Shown piece after piece: positions 16,895-24,504 of a stretch of 64,000 bases of DNA. The notes beneath the pieces are model-generated. The model was not told the DNA's origin. It was given only the letters and a program-made list of their open reading frames with translations, and searched no databases. Location: positions 3,348,001 to 3,412,000 of the forward strand of contig NZ_CP012201.1 of the NCBI RefSeq assembly GCF_001191005.1. The letters are read 5' to 3'. Within the stretch, counting starts at the first letter, position 1, and every line of letters starts with the position of its first letter. A program made the position numbers and the translations under genes. This stretch comes from Massilia sp. NR 4-1. GTDB lineage: Bacteria > Pseudomonadota > Gammaproteobacteria > Burkholderiales > Burkholderiaceae_D.

Positions 16895-18364
16895 ATGGAT
16901 GACAGCGCGAGCGCAGCGCAGCAGACCGATGGCCCGCAATGGCCGCTGCTGTCCATAGAGCGCTCGAAGAAGGGCAGCCTGGTGGAGCAGATCGTCGCTG
17001 CCGTGTCGGAGATGGTGGCGCGGCGCGAGCTGCGCGCCGGCACCAAGATGCCCTCGGTGCGCCAGTTCGCCAAGTGTAATGGCATCAGCACTTTCACCGT
17101 GGTGGAGTCCTACGACCGCCTCGTGACGCTGGGCCTGCTGTCTTCGCGGCGCGGCTCCGGCTACTTCGTCACGCGCCAGGACGCGCCCGCCCTGCCCACG
17201 CCCGTGCCCTTCCATCCCGGCCCCGCCGCCGTCGATGCGCTCACGCCGGAACTGTATTCCGGCATGTCGGACGCGCTGCCCATCGGCGCCGGCTGGCTGC
17301 CGCCCGAATGGTATGGCGAGGACACCATCCTCGACGCCGTGCGCCAGGCCATCCGCATTCCCGCCAACCGTCTGCGCGGCTACGGCCATCCGCTCGGTTT
17401 TCCCGGCCTGCGCCAATACCTGGCCAGTACCATGAGCGAAGAACTGTTCGCGCTGGAACCGGAGCAGATCCTGCTCACGCATGGCGCCACCCACGCCTTC
17501 GACCTGATCCTGCGCACCCTCACCAAGCCGGGCGACACGGTGCTGGTGGAAGATCCCGGCTACAGCAATCTGCTCTCGCTGATCCGCCACCACGGCTGCC
17601 AGGCGATCGGCATTCCGCGCGGCGCCAACGGTCTCGATCTGGATTTCCTGGCCGAACAGGCGCGCGCCACGCAGCCCAAGCTCATGTTCGTCAACACGGT
17701 GCTGCAAAACCCGCTCGGCACCTCGCTCAGCCAGGCCCAGGCCCACCGCCTGCTCGCGCTGGCCGAGCAGTTCGACTTCTGGCTGGTGGAGGACGATATC
17801 TACCGCGAGCTGACGCCGCGCGGCGAAGCCTCGCTGGCGGCGATGGACGGCTTGCGCCGCGTGATCCGCATCGGCAGTTTTTCCAAGACCCTGTCGCCGG
17901 TGCTGCGCGTCGGCTCCATCTGCGCCTCGCAATCGCTGCTGCCGGAACTGGTGCGCATCAAGATGCTGACCGGTCTCACCACCTCGGAAGTGAACGAGCG
18001 CGCCGTGTACCACGCCATCACGGCACGGCCTTACAAGCGCATGGTGGAAAAGCTCATGGCCCAGCTGGAGGAAGGCCGCGAGCGCAGTATCGAATCGCTG
18101 GCCGAAGCGGGCATGAAGCCGGTGGCGCGGCCGCGCGGCGGCATGTTCGTCAGCGCCGGCTGGGATGAGGCTCCCACGCCGGAATGGAACGGCAAGCTGA
18201 TTGCCGATCTGGCGCTGAAGGCCGGCATCCTGCTCGCGCCCAGCGACTTCTTCATGCTGGGCGACAGCGCAAGCATCTGGTTCCGCTTCAACGTGGCCTA
18301 TGCCGACCACCCTGCCCTGCGCGACTTCCTGCTCACGCTAAGGAAAGAACATGGCCGCCGATAG
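16895..18364 (+). CDS. MocR-type regulator (GntR helix-turn-helix fused to PLP aminotransferase fold)
   Basis: A 489-residue chimaeric regulator. Residues about 20-90 are a GntR winged helix (GSLVEQIVAAVSEMVARREL, then TKMPSVRQFAKCNGISTFTV). The rest is a fold-type-I aminotransferase-like domain with the PLP lysine in IGSFSKTLSPVLRVG. Such proteins sense PLP adducts of amino compounds. GGAG lies seven bases before the ATG at 16895. It is divergent from the beta-alanine aminotransferase operon, so beta-alanine or a related amino acid is a reasonable guess for the effector. It overlaps the following TetR gene by 14 bp. Confidence 0.9.
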   Translation: MDDSASAAQQTDGPQWPLLSIERSKKGSLVEQIVAAVSEMVARRELRAGTKMPSVRQFAKCNGISTFTVVESYDRLVTLGLLSSRRGSGYFVTRQDAPALPTPVPFHPGPAAVDALTPELYSGMSDALPIGAGWLPPEWYGEDTILDAVRQAIRIPANRLRGYGHPLGFPGLRQYLASTMSEELFALEPEQILLTHGATHAFDLILRTLTKPGDTVLVEDPGYSNLLSLIRHHGCQAIGIPRGANGLDLDFLAEQARATQPKLMFVNTVLQNPLGTSLSQAQAHRLLALAEQFDFWLVEDDIYRELTPRGEASLAAMDGLRRVIRIGSFSKTLSPVLRVGSICASQSLLPELVRIKMLTGLTTSEVNERAVYHAITARPYKRMVEKLMAQLEEGRERSIESLAEAGMKPVARPRGGMFVSAGWDEAPTPEWNGKLIADLALKAGILLAPSDFFMLGDSASIWFRFNVAYADHPALRDFLLTLRKEHGRR

Positions 18365-19007
18365 ACCCAATCGCCGCCTGCAGAACCGCGACCGGCTGGA
18401 AGCGGAAATCGCCGCCGAAGCGGTGCGCGTCTTCGCCGAATGCGGCTACGAAGGCGCCTCGGTGGCGGCCATCGCCGACAACGCGGGCCTGTCCAAGCAG
18501 AACCTGATGTACTACTTCCCCACCAAGCAGGCGCTCTACCAGCGCGTGCTGGACGATGTACTGGACGACTGGCTGGAGCGCATGGAACGCCTGGCCGATC
18601 CCGACCAGGAACCGCAGGACGTGCTGCGCGCCTATATCCAGGCCAAGCTGAAATTCTCGCGCGAGCAGCCCTGGGGGTCGCGCGTCTATGCGATGGAGGT
18701 GATCGGCGGCGCCCAGCTCTATGGCAAGCAGATCCAGGAACGCGTGGTGCCGCTGCTGCGGCGCGATATCGAAGTCTTCGAGAGATGGGGTGTGGAGGGC
18801 AGGATCGGCGCGGTCAACGCCACCCACCTGCTGTTCGCCATCTGGGCCATGACGCAATCCTATGCGGATTTTTCAGCCCAGATGGCCCTTGTGCTGAACC
18901 GCAAACAGCTCAGCCGCAAGGATTACGAGGATGCCGAACAGACCATCGTGCAGATGGTCCTGGCGGCGCTCAGCCTGCCTGCTGCGAACGGCGGCGGCGC
19001 GCGATAA
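18351..19007 (+). CDS. TetR-family regulator, RutR-like
   Basis: A 218-residue TetR protein with its helix-turn-helix at about residues 15-60 (AVRVFAECGYEGASVAAIAD and NLMYYFPTKQALYQRVLDDV). The C-terminal half, with REQPWGSRVYAMEVIGGAQL, resembles RutR/YcdC, the uracil- and thymine-responsive regulator. AAGGAAAG precedes the ATG at 18351 inside the end of mocR, so the two regulators are translationally linked. The RutR-type palindrome at 16756-16771 is its likely target. RutR family assignment is by similarity; ligand specificity is inferred. Confidence 0.82.
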   Translation: MAADRPNRRLQNRDRLEAEIAAEAVRVFAECGYEGASVAAIADNAGLSKQNLMYYFPTKQALYQRVLDDVLDDWLERMERLADPDQEPQDVLRAYIQAKLKFSREQPWGSRVYAMEVIGGAQLYGKQIQERVVPLLRRDIEVFERWGVEGRIGAVNATHLLFAIWAMTQSYADFSAQMALVLNRKQLSRKDYEDAEQTIVQMVLAALSLPAANGGGAR

Positions 19008-19899
19008 AGCCCACCACGCCCAGGCCGGCCAGCAGCATCGCATAGGTCTGCGCTTCCGGCACTGGCATCACACCATAGCCATTCACATTGGCGGCGCTGA
19101 AGTAGTGGTTGGCGTTGACCTGCACATTCGACAGCCAGTTGCCGACGATGACGTTGCCGTTGATCTGGCCGCCATTGCCGGTCACGGTCGCCAATGGCGC
19201 CAGGATGCTGCCGTACACGCCGACGTTCTGGATATTCAGCTTCTGCGACTCGTAGAAGTTGTAGACCACGTTGTAGTCCTTGAAGCCATCCAGGCCCACG
19301 CCGTTCTGGTTGAAGCCGATGGCGTTCTTGCCGCTGACGTTGAACACCAGGGTCGAGCCCTTGGCCAGATTGCTGAACTTGAAGTTGTTCACGCTGGACA
19401 GGTCGCTGCCGGTCAGGTTGAACACTTCCACCGACTTGCCCGTGCCTTTCAGGGTCATACCGCCGTACTGGACGCTGCTGCTGCCGGTCGCTGCCACTTT
19501 CGACAGCGAGGACGAGGTGTTCTTCACGCTGCTGCTCAGCTTATTGAAGTCCACCGGATTGGTCGTGCTCTTGGTCGAGCTTTGCAGACCCACCGAGGAC
19601 ATGGCGCTGGCGCCGGCTACATAGTAGTTGCCGTGCTTGATCGAACCGGAGGTGTAGCTCAGCGAGCCGCCCACCACCAGCGAATAGCTGCCGTAAGCGT
19701 CCTTGTTCTTGTCGTTGATCGAGTAATTCGACGCGTTCAGGCTGCCCGCCACCAGGACCGCGCCTTCGACGTCGGAACCCTGGGCGCTGAAGCTGCCGAG
19801 GCTGAACAGGTTGGCATTATTGATGCCGAGATCGAGAACGCCAGCCTGGGCGGAACCCACGGCGGCCAGGGACAGGAACAATGCTGCAGGTTTCAACAT
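18970..19899 (-). CDS. Choice-of-anchor A domain protein with PEP-CTERM sorting signal
   Basis: A 309-residue exported protein. Residues 1-19 are a signal peptide (MLKPAALFLSLAAVGSAQA). The body has a beta-rich, Ser/Gly/Asn-rich sequence with choice-of-anchor A features (GAVLVAGSLNASNYSI and YGSILAPLATVTGNGGQING). The C-terminus is VPEAQTYAMLLAGLGVVGFI followed by RRRR, a PEP-CTERM signal for exosortase-dependent surface sorting. No exosortase is in the window. Its last 38 bp overlap the 3' end of the convergent TetR gene. The function is probably extracellular matrix or surface related, with no evident tie to nucleotide metabolism. Confidence 0.88.
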   Translation of the reverse strand: MLKPAALFLSLAAVGSAQAGVLDLGINNANLFSLGSFSAQGSDVEGAVLVAGSLNASNYSINDKNKDAYGSYSLVVGGSLSYTSGSIKHGNYYVAGASAMSSVGLQSSTKSTTNPVDFNKLSSSVKNTSSSLSKVAATGSSSVQYGGMTLKGTGKSVEVFNLTGSDLSSVNNFKFSNLAKGSTLVFNVSGKNAIGFNQNGVGLDGFKDYNVVYNFYESQKLNIQNVGVYGSILAPLATVTGNGGQINGNVIVGNWLSNVQVNANHYFSAANVNGYGVMPVPEAQTYAMLLAGLGVVGFIARRRRSQQAG

Positions 19900-20145
19900 A
19901 TATGCCTTTCAGATATTTTTCTAACAAGTGGCTGCGGTTCAGGCCACGCCGGGAAGAAACGGCGGATGCGCCGTAGAAGAGGGCGTGGATGAGGGCCTCT
20001 TGCAAAACAATTATCAATAGCAACAATTGTTTCCATCAGGATAGCACAAAAGCCCTCGAAGGGTTCGCCCGTGCATGTGAACCGGCGACTTTTCCCGCAT
20101 GGCCGCCACATACTCTGAAGATGCACAGGGCTGCCGGCTGGCAGA

Positions 20146-20541
20146 TCACGCCTGGGGTGCCACCCAGACCAGATTCCAGAGGTGGCCATCGATATCCTCG
20201 AAGCCCTGGTCATACATGAAGCCGTGGTCCTCGGGCGGATGCGGCGTGCGGCCGCCGGCGGCAACGGCCTTGGCGATCAGGCTGTCGACCTCTTCTCGGC
20301 TCTCGCAACTCAGACAGATGATGACCTCGTTGGCCTCCTGCGCCTGCGCCAGGGGCTTGTCGATCAGCGACTTGAAGAAGGTTTCCGTCAACAGCATGGC
20401 ATGGATGCCGTCGACGATGTTCATGAATACCGAGTGCTCGCCACTGAATTGCGGATTGAAGCTGAAGCCGAGCGCGGCAAAGAAGGCCTTGGATTTATCC
20501 AGATCCTTGACTGCCAGATTGAAGATAATTTCTTTTTTCAT
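20146..20541 (-). CDS. VOC (glyoxalase/bleomycin-resistance fold) protein
   Basis: A 131-residue VOC-superfamily protein beginning MKKEIIFNLAVKDLDKSKAF and ending in DIDGHLWNLVWVAP, the usual last strand of glyoxalase-like domains. The central segment VIICLSCESREEVDSLIAKA is typical of the PhnB/YaeR-like lactoylglutathione-lyase relatives. The start at 20541 fits the fold; an in-frame ATG ten codons earlier adds nothing recognisable. It stands alone on the minus strand. The substrate cannot be assigned. Confidence 0.85.
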   Translation of the reverse strand: MKKEIIFNLAVKDLDKSKAFFAALGFSFNPQFSGEHSVFMNIVDGIHAMLLTETFFKSLIDKPLAQAQEANEVIICLSCESREEVDSLIAKAVAAGGRTPHPPEDHGFMYDQGFEDIDGHLWNLVWVAPQA

Positions 20542-20661
20542 GGCATCTCCATGGTAAAGGTGAATGGGCAACGGGGTGCTTCAACCTCACGACGGGCGAC
20601 GATGCATGAATTCGACATGCACGCGAAAAAATACTGCGCTCATGGCACGGCCAACTTGCGC

Positions 20662-21027
20662 TCACTCCCACTCAAGCCAAGCCGGCGCGTCTCCACGGTT
20701 CACATAAAAGTAGGTAATGGCCTGGTAGCACTGCTCGACTTCTATGCACCAGGACAAGGGATATTCATCCACCTGCCCGTTCGCCAGCCTGAATTTGCAC
20801 ACTTCATCGCCCCGGTACTTGCCAGCCGAGTGAACTGAATCGTCTTCATTTTTCTGATACATCAGCCACGCATTCTGCGCGTTCCGCAACATGCACAGCA
20901 TGGGGCCGGATTCGATTGATATCCACAATTCAAATTCCGGCACGGCATCGAAGCCGTTCAATGCTTCCTTTAGCTGTTCAAGAGACGTAATCGGAACGGT
21001 GCTGCCGTTGAAGAATATATCTATCAT
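20662..21027 (-). CDS. Imm1-like immunity protein (tentative)
   Basis: A 121-residue acidic protein with no signal peptide or membrane segment. The C-terminal half, with NAWLMYQKNEDDSVHSAGKY, FRLANGQVDEYPLSWCIEVE and then AITYFYVNRGDAPAWLEWE, has the pattern of Imm1-type immunity proteins (a proposed family that protects against polymorphic toxins), including the closing G-x-x-P-x-x-L-x-W motif. No toxin gene is recognisable next to it; the upstream gene at 21091 is of unknown function. Lower GC than the surrounding genes suggests acquisition. No clear ribosome binding site is visible before the ATG at 21027. Confidence 0.5.
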   Translation of the reverse strand: MIDIFFNGSTVPITSLEQLKEALNGFDAVPEFELWISIESGPMLCMLRNAQNAWLMYQKNEDDSVHSAGKYRGDEVCKFRLANGQVDEYPLSWCIEVEQCYQAITYFYVNRGDAPAWLEWE

Positions 21028-21090
21028 CGTAAATTCTATGGAAAGGAGGTTGCCATCTCACGCCCGAGGAAGCCGCAATCGCCGCTTTGA

Positions 21091-21747
21091 CTAATCCCAG
21101 CCTATCAAAGACTTCAATGAATTTCTGATTCCCGAGACGACCGAATTGTGTTTCTCGAGAATCGCTTCGCCATGCTCAAATTTTTCAGGATTAAGGAAGA
21201 GAGACGGCAGGTCACACACTGCCACTCCTCTGCGCTTAGGGCTAAGTATTTCGTCAGAATACCGTATAACGGCGTCGACGGAGCTTTTGATCCTGGGTGT
21301 GCTTGCGACCTTAAGCACGTCCATAACGGCCTCTTTGAACTCCGCATGACTGGGCGCCTGCGACAAGACGGGGGCCGCAATCTGCGCCAACGGCGCCATA
21401 TTCGGTGCGGGATTGCGATAGGCGACGAGCGTATCCAGTCCCATCAGCATCAGCGGCCCACCGGACTTCAACCAGGCCGCCACACGCGGCCAAGGCGCGC
21501 CCAACAGCGCAGCGCCACTGCCCCATTGCGAGGCCACCGGAGAACCGACGTTGGCCTCCAGCCAATCCAAGGCCAAATCGCTGCCGGTGTAGGCTACCAA
21601 GTGCGAGTTAGCAGAGCGTAAATTGCTGCTTTGCGCCGACAGCACTGCGCTAATCCAGCGAAATGCGTCATCGGGCGTCTGCGTCGCCAGCACCGTTGAG
21701 TACGGCTCATGCAGGGCGCGAGCATCGGCATTCTGGAGTTCGGTCAT
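21091..21747 (-). CDS. Hypothetical protein, family not recognised
   Basis: A 218-residue soluble-looking protein from the ATG at 21747 (MTELQNADARALHEPYSTVL); a TTG at 21768 would add seven residues. I do not recognise a family. It is largely predicted helical, with a Trp/Ala-rich middle (WGSGAALLGAPWPRVAAWLK) and a C-terminus rich in charged residues. It lacks a signal peptide and has no zinc or nucleotide motif that I can see. It lies 63 bp upstream of the Imm1-like gene in the same direction, and both have lower GC than their neighbours. They may form a transferred pair, but no toxin motif supports calling this the toxin. Confidence 0.65.
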   Translation of the reverse strand: MTELQNADARALHEPYSTVLATQTPDDAFRWISAVLSAQSSNLRSANSHLVAYTGSDLALDWLEANVGSPVASQWGSGAALLGAPWPRVAAWLKSGGPLMLMGLDTLVAYRNPAPNMAPLAQIAAPVLSQAPSHAEFKEAVMDVLKVASTPRIKSSVDAVIRYSDEILSPKRRGVAVCDLPSLFLNPEKFEHGEAILEKHNSVVSGIRNSLKSLIGWD

Positions 21748-22002
21748 TTGCAGTAGATTATTAGGCAATACCCCTTATGGGCGGTTTCGGGCCAGGAAGG
21801 ACTTTAACTCATCTCAAAAGATGCTTACCGGAATTATAGATGATTATAATTTCATTATTACCAACAATGCAGCGATCTTCCCGCCCCATTCATCGCCCGC
21901 CGCAACCGGTCATCCTCAAAAAGCAACCATTCATCGGATAGCCATACCGGTACAGGAGGGCGCTTGATACAGTGGCGCCATCACCATTCTGTGGAGCACA
22001 TT

Positions 22003-22281
22003 ATGAAAACGATCAACAAGACCTTCGGCGAATCGATGCGCGAGATCGGCGATGCCTTCAGCGGCTTCGCCCGCCACTGCCAGCGCGCGCTGGCGCGCAT
22101 GTCCTGGCCCAGCCTGCTGGGCATGTGCATCGTGATGGCGCTGCTGATTACCATCCTGCCGCTGGCCCTGATGCTGTTCGCCTGCTTCCTGCTGCTCAAG
22201 CTGCTGGTCGGGAAAAATCCGCCACCGACGCGCCACTTCCCGCGCCAGCCTCATCAGCAACCGCACGAGCGGAGCAACTAA
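22003..22281 (+). CDS. Small single-pass membrane protein upstream of LytS/LytTR genes
   Basis: A 92-residue protein starting at 22003 after a GGAG site. Residues about 1-30 are amphipathic and charged (MKTINKTFGESMREIGDAFS), a long hydrophobic stretch follows (LLGMCIVMALLITILPLALM and on to LLLKLL), and the C-terminus is rich in Pro, His and Arg. It ends two bases before the sensor kinase start, so the three genes form an operon. No family is recognised; an accessory membrane partner of the kinase is possible. Confidence 0.7.
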   Translation: MKTINKTFGESMREIGDAFSGFARHCQRALARMSWPSLLGMCIVMALLITILPLALMLFACFLLLKLLVGKNPPPTRHFPRQPHQQPHERSN

Positions 22282-22283
22282 AC

Positions 22284-23189
22284 ATGGCCCTGTCGCGCGC
22301 CAAAGGAGCACTCAGCTTCGTCCGCGAAGTCGGAGAAACCGCCAGCACCCTGTGGTGGGACTTCTTCGACTGGCTGGCCCAGGTTCCCCTGCGCCAGCTG
22401 GTCGTGACCTGGGTGCTGGCTTTCCTACTGGCGTGCACTCCGGTGCTGCATCCGGAACAGGCGGCCGCCTTCGTGCTGCTGTCCTGCGGCCTGAAGGTGC
22501 TGGCGGGCGGCAAGCGCAAGGCGGAAATCGAGGCGCGCGCCGCCTCGGCCCAGGCCGGCACGGAAAGCATGGAGCGGCGCCTGGTCGAAGCCCAGATGGC
22601 CGCCCTGCAAGCCCAGGTCGAACCGCATTTCCTGTTCAATACCCTGGCCCTGATCGGCCAGCTGATCGAAACCGATCCGCCGCAGGCCGCGAAAATCCAC
22701 ACCCACCTGATCGAGTACCTGCGTTCCACCCTGCCGCAGATGAAGGCGCGCGGCAACGGCACGCTGCAAAAGCAGATCGTGCTGTCGCGCTCCTACCTGG
22801 CCATCATGCAGGCGCGCATGAAGGCGCGGCTGGCGGTATCCATCGACGTGCCGCCGGAACTGGAGAGCGCCACCTTTCCGCCCATGATGCTGCAGATCCT
22901 GATCGAGAATTCGATCAAGCATGGACTGGAGCCGAAGATCGAGGGCGGCCGCATCGATATCCGCGCCAGCGTCAACGGCAATATGCTGCAGGTCGATGTG
23001 CAGGATGACGGCGTCGGCTTCAATCTGCATGCGGCCGACGGCGTGGGCCTGACCAATGTACGCGAACGCCTGCGCCTGGTGTACGGCAACCGCGCCGAGC
23101 TGGTGATCGAAACCCCGCTCGAAGGCGGCTGCCGCGCCTCGATCCGCGTTCCCTTCGCCCCCGATATTTTTGCCGAGCCCAAACCATGA
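22284..23189 (+). CDS. LytS-type sensor histidine kinase
   Basis: A 301-residue membrane kinase. Two hydrophobic segments (about residues 40-80, including LVVTWVLAFLLACTPVL) precede a His_kinase domain with the phosphoacceptor motif QVEPHFLFNTLALIGQLIE. The ATPase part shows ILIENSIKHGLEP (N box) and VQDDGVGFNL (G box), then GVGLTNVRERLRLVYG. This layout is typical of LytS/YehU kinases that pair with LytTR regulators. Its stop overlaps the start of the regulator gene as ATGA. No sensory domain beyond the short membrane part is seen, so the signal is unknown. Confidence 0.92.
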   Translation: MALSRAKGALSFVREVGETASTLWWDFFDWLAQVPLRQLVVTWVLAFLLACTPVLHPEQAAAFVLLSCGLKVLAGGKRKAEIEARAASAQAGTESMERRLVEAQMAALQAQVEPHFLFNTLALIGQLIETDPPQAAKIHTHLIEYLRSTLPQMKARGNGTLQKQIVLSRSYLAIMQARMKARLAVSIDVPPELESATFPPMMLQILIENSIKHGLEPKIEGGRIDIRASVNGNMLQVDVQDDGVGFNLHAADGVGLTNVRERLRLVYGNRAELVIETPLEGGCRASIRVPFAPDIFAEPKP

Positions 23190-23950
23190 GCCATCCCCGT
23201 GCCACCGCCCTGATCGCCGACGATGAAGAACCCATGCGCGACCTGCTGCGCAGCCGCCTGCGCGAAGCCTGGCCCGAGCTGGAAATCGTGGCCGAGGCGG
23301 CCAACGGCATCGAAGCCATTGCGCTGGCCGGCCAGCATCAGCCCGACATCGTCTTCCTCGACATCCGCATGCCCGGCCTGTCCGGCATCGAAGCGGCGCG
23401 CATGCTGTTCAACCGCTGCCATATCGTCTTCATCACCGCCTATGACCAGTACGCGATCGAAGCGTTTGAGCAGGGCGCGCTCGACTATCTGCTGAAACCG
23501 GCCGGCGGCGAGCGCCTGAAAACCACCTGCGCCCGCCTGCAGGCAAGGCTGGGACAGCAGCCGGATAATATCGAACGCCAGCTCAGCCAGCTGCTCCAGC
23601 AAAACCAGCCCGCCAAGAAGGCCGAATACCTGCACTGGATCCAGGCCCAGGTCGGCAACAGCCTGCGCATGATCAGCACGCGCGAAATCCTGTTCTTCCG
23701 CGCCGATGAAAAATACACGCGGGTACAGACAGCGCAGGGTGAAGTCCTGATCCGCAAGACCCTGAAAGAGCTGGAAGAGGAACTCGATCCCAATGAATTC
23801 TGGCGCATCCACCGCTCCACCCTGGTGCGCGTGGACGCCATCGGCGAAGTCACCCGCGACTTGCGCGGACGGCAGATGGTGCGCGTGAAAAACTTCCCCG
23901 AGGAGCTCGAAGTCAGCCGCGGCAACACCCATTTATTCCAGCAAATGTAG
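23186..23950 (+). CDS. LytTR-family response regulator
   Basis: A 254-residue response regulator. The receiver domain (residues 8-120) has the acidic pair in ADDEEP, the phosphoacceptor aspartate in IVFLDIRMPGLSG, the conserved threonine in FITAYD and the lysine in LLKPAGG. The LytTR DNA-binding domain (about 150-254) shows ILFFRADEKYTRVQTAQGEV and FWRIHRSTLVRVDAI. It is translationally coupled to the kinase. Targets cannot be inferred; the next gene downstream (VOC, 24072) is about 120 bp away and could be outside the operon. Confidence 0.93.
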   Translation: MSHPRATALIADDEEPMRDLLRSRLREAWPELEIVAEAANGIEAIALAGQHQPDIVFLDIRMPGLSGIEAARMLFNRCHIVFITAYDQYAIEAFEQGALDYLLKPAGGERLKTTCARLQARLGQQPDNIERQLSQLLQQNQPAKKAEYLHWIQAQVGNSLRMISTREILFFRADEKYTRVQTAQGEVLIRKTLKELEEELDPNEFWRIHRSTLVRVDAIGEVTRDLRGRQMVRVKNFPEELEVSRGNTHLFQQM

Positions 23951-24071
23951 CGCTTTGCTGAGTTGCGCGCGCGCCGCTTGCCCCCTCCTCCCCGCTGGGC
24001 TATATTGCCTGAAGCCCGCCCGCCATACCCCCGCAATGCCGCCACCAACCACATTGATCTGGGAGAGAAGC

Positions 24072-24500
24072 ATGTCGAACATTCCGAAAGAAACACGCGC
24101 CACCATCATGCCCTGCATGCGCTACCGCGACGCGCCCGGCGCCATCGACTGGCTATGCAGCACCTTGGGGTTTGAAGCCTCGCTCGTGGTACCGAACGAG
24201 GATGGCTCCATCGCCCATGCCCAGCTTTCCTATGGCAATGGCATGGTGATGCTCGGTTCCATTTTCGACACCGAGTACGGCAGGCTGATGAAACAGCCCG
24301 GCGAGATCGGCATGGCCGTCACCCAGAGCGCCTACCTGGTGGTGAACAATGCCGACGAGGTTTATGAGCGCGCCCTGAGGGCGGGTGCGCCGATTCTGAT
24401 GGAATTAAAGGACGAGGACTACGGCGGCCGCGGCTTCACCCTGCGCGACCCTGAAGGCCATGTGTGGAGTATCGGAACCTACGACCCCTGGAAGCAGTAA
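24072..24500 (+). CDS. VOC-superfamily protein (glyoxalase-like)
   Basis: A 142-residue protein starting after GGGAGAGAAG at 24072. The sequence MPCMRYRDAPGAIDWLCSTL followed by GFEASLVVPNEDGSIAHAQL, and the end GFTLRDPEGHVWSIGTYDPW, match the PhnB/glyoxalase-like VOC group often described as resistance- or dioxygenase-related. It is convergent with the deaminase gene at 24505, only four bases apart. The substrate is unknown. It is unlike the VOC protein at 20146 in sequence and probably in role. Confidence 0.87.
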   Translation: MSNIPKETRATIMPCMRYRDAPGAIDWLCSTLGFEASLVVPNEDGSIAHAQLSYGNGMVMLGSIFDTEYGRLMKQPGEIGMAVTQSAYLVVNNADEVYERALRAGAPILMELKDEDYGGRGFTLRDPEGHVWSIGTYDPWKQ

Positions 24501-24504
24501 GGAC

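Noticed and set aside
21832..21851. AATTATA-GATGAT-TATAATT inverted repeat as a terminator
   Set aside because: The stem is purely AT and no T-run follows; it is more likely part of an AT-rich promoter area, and the evidence is too thin to annotate.
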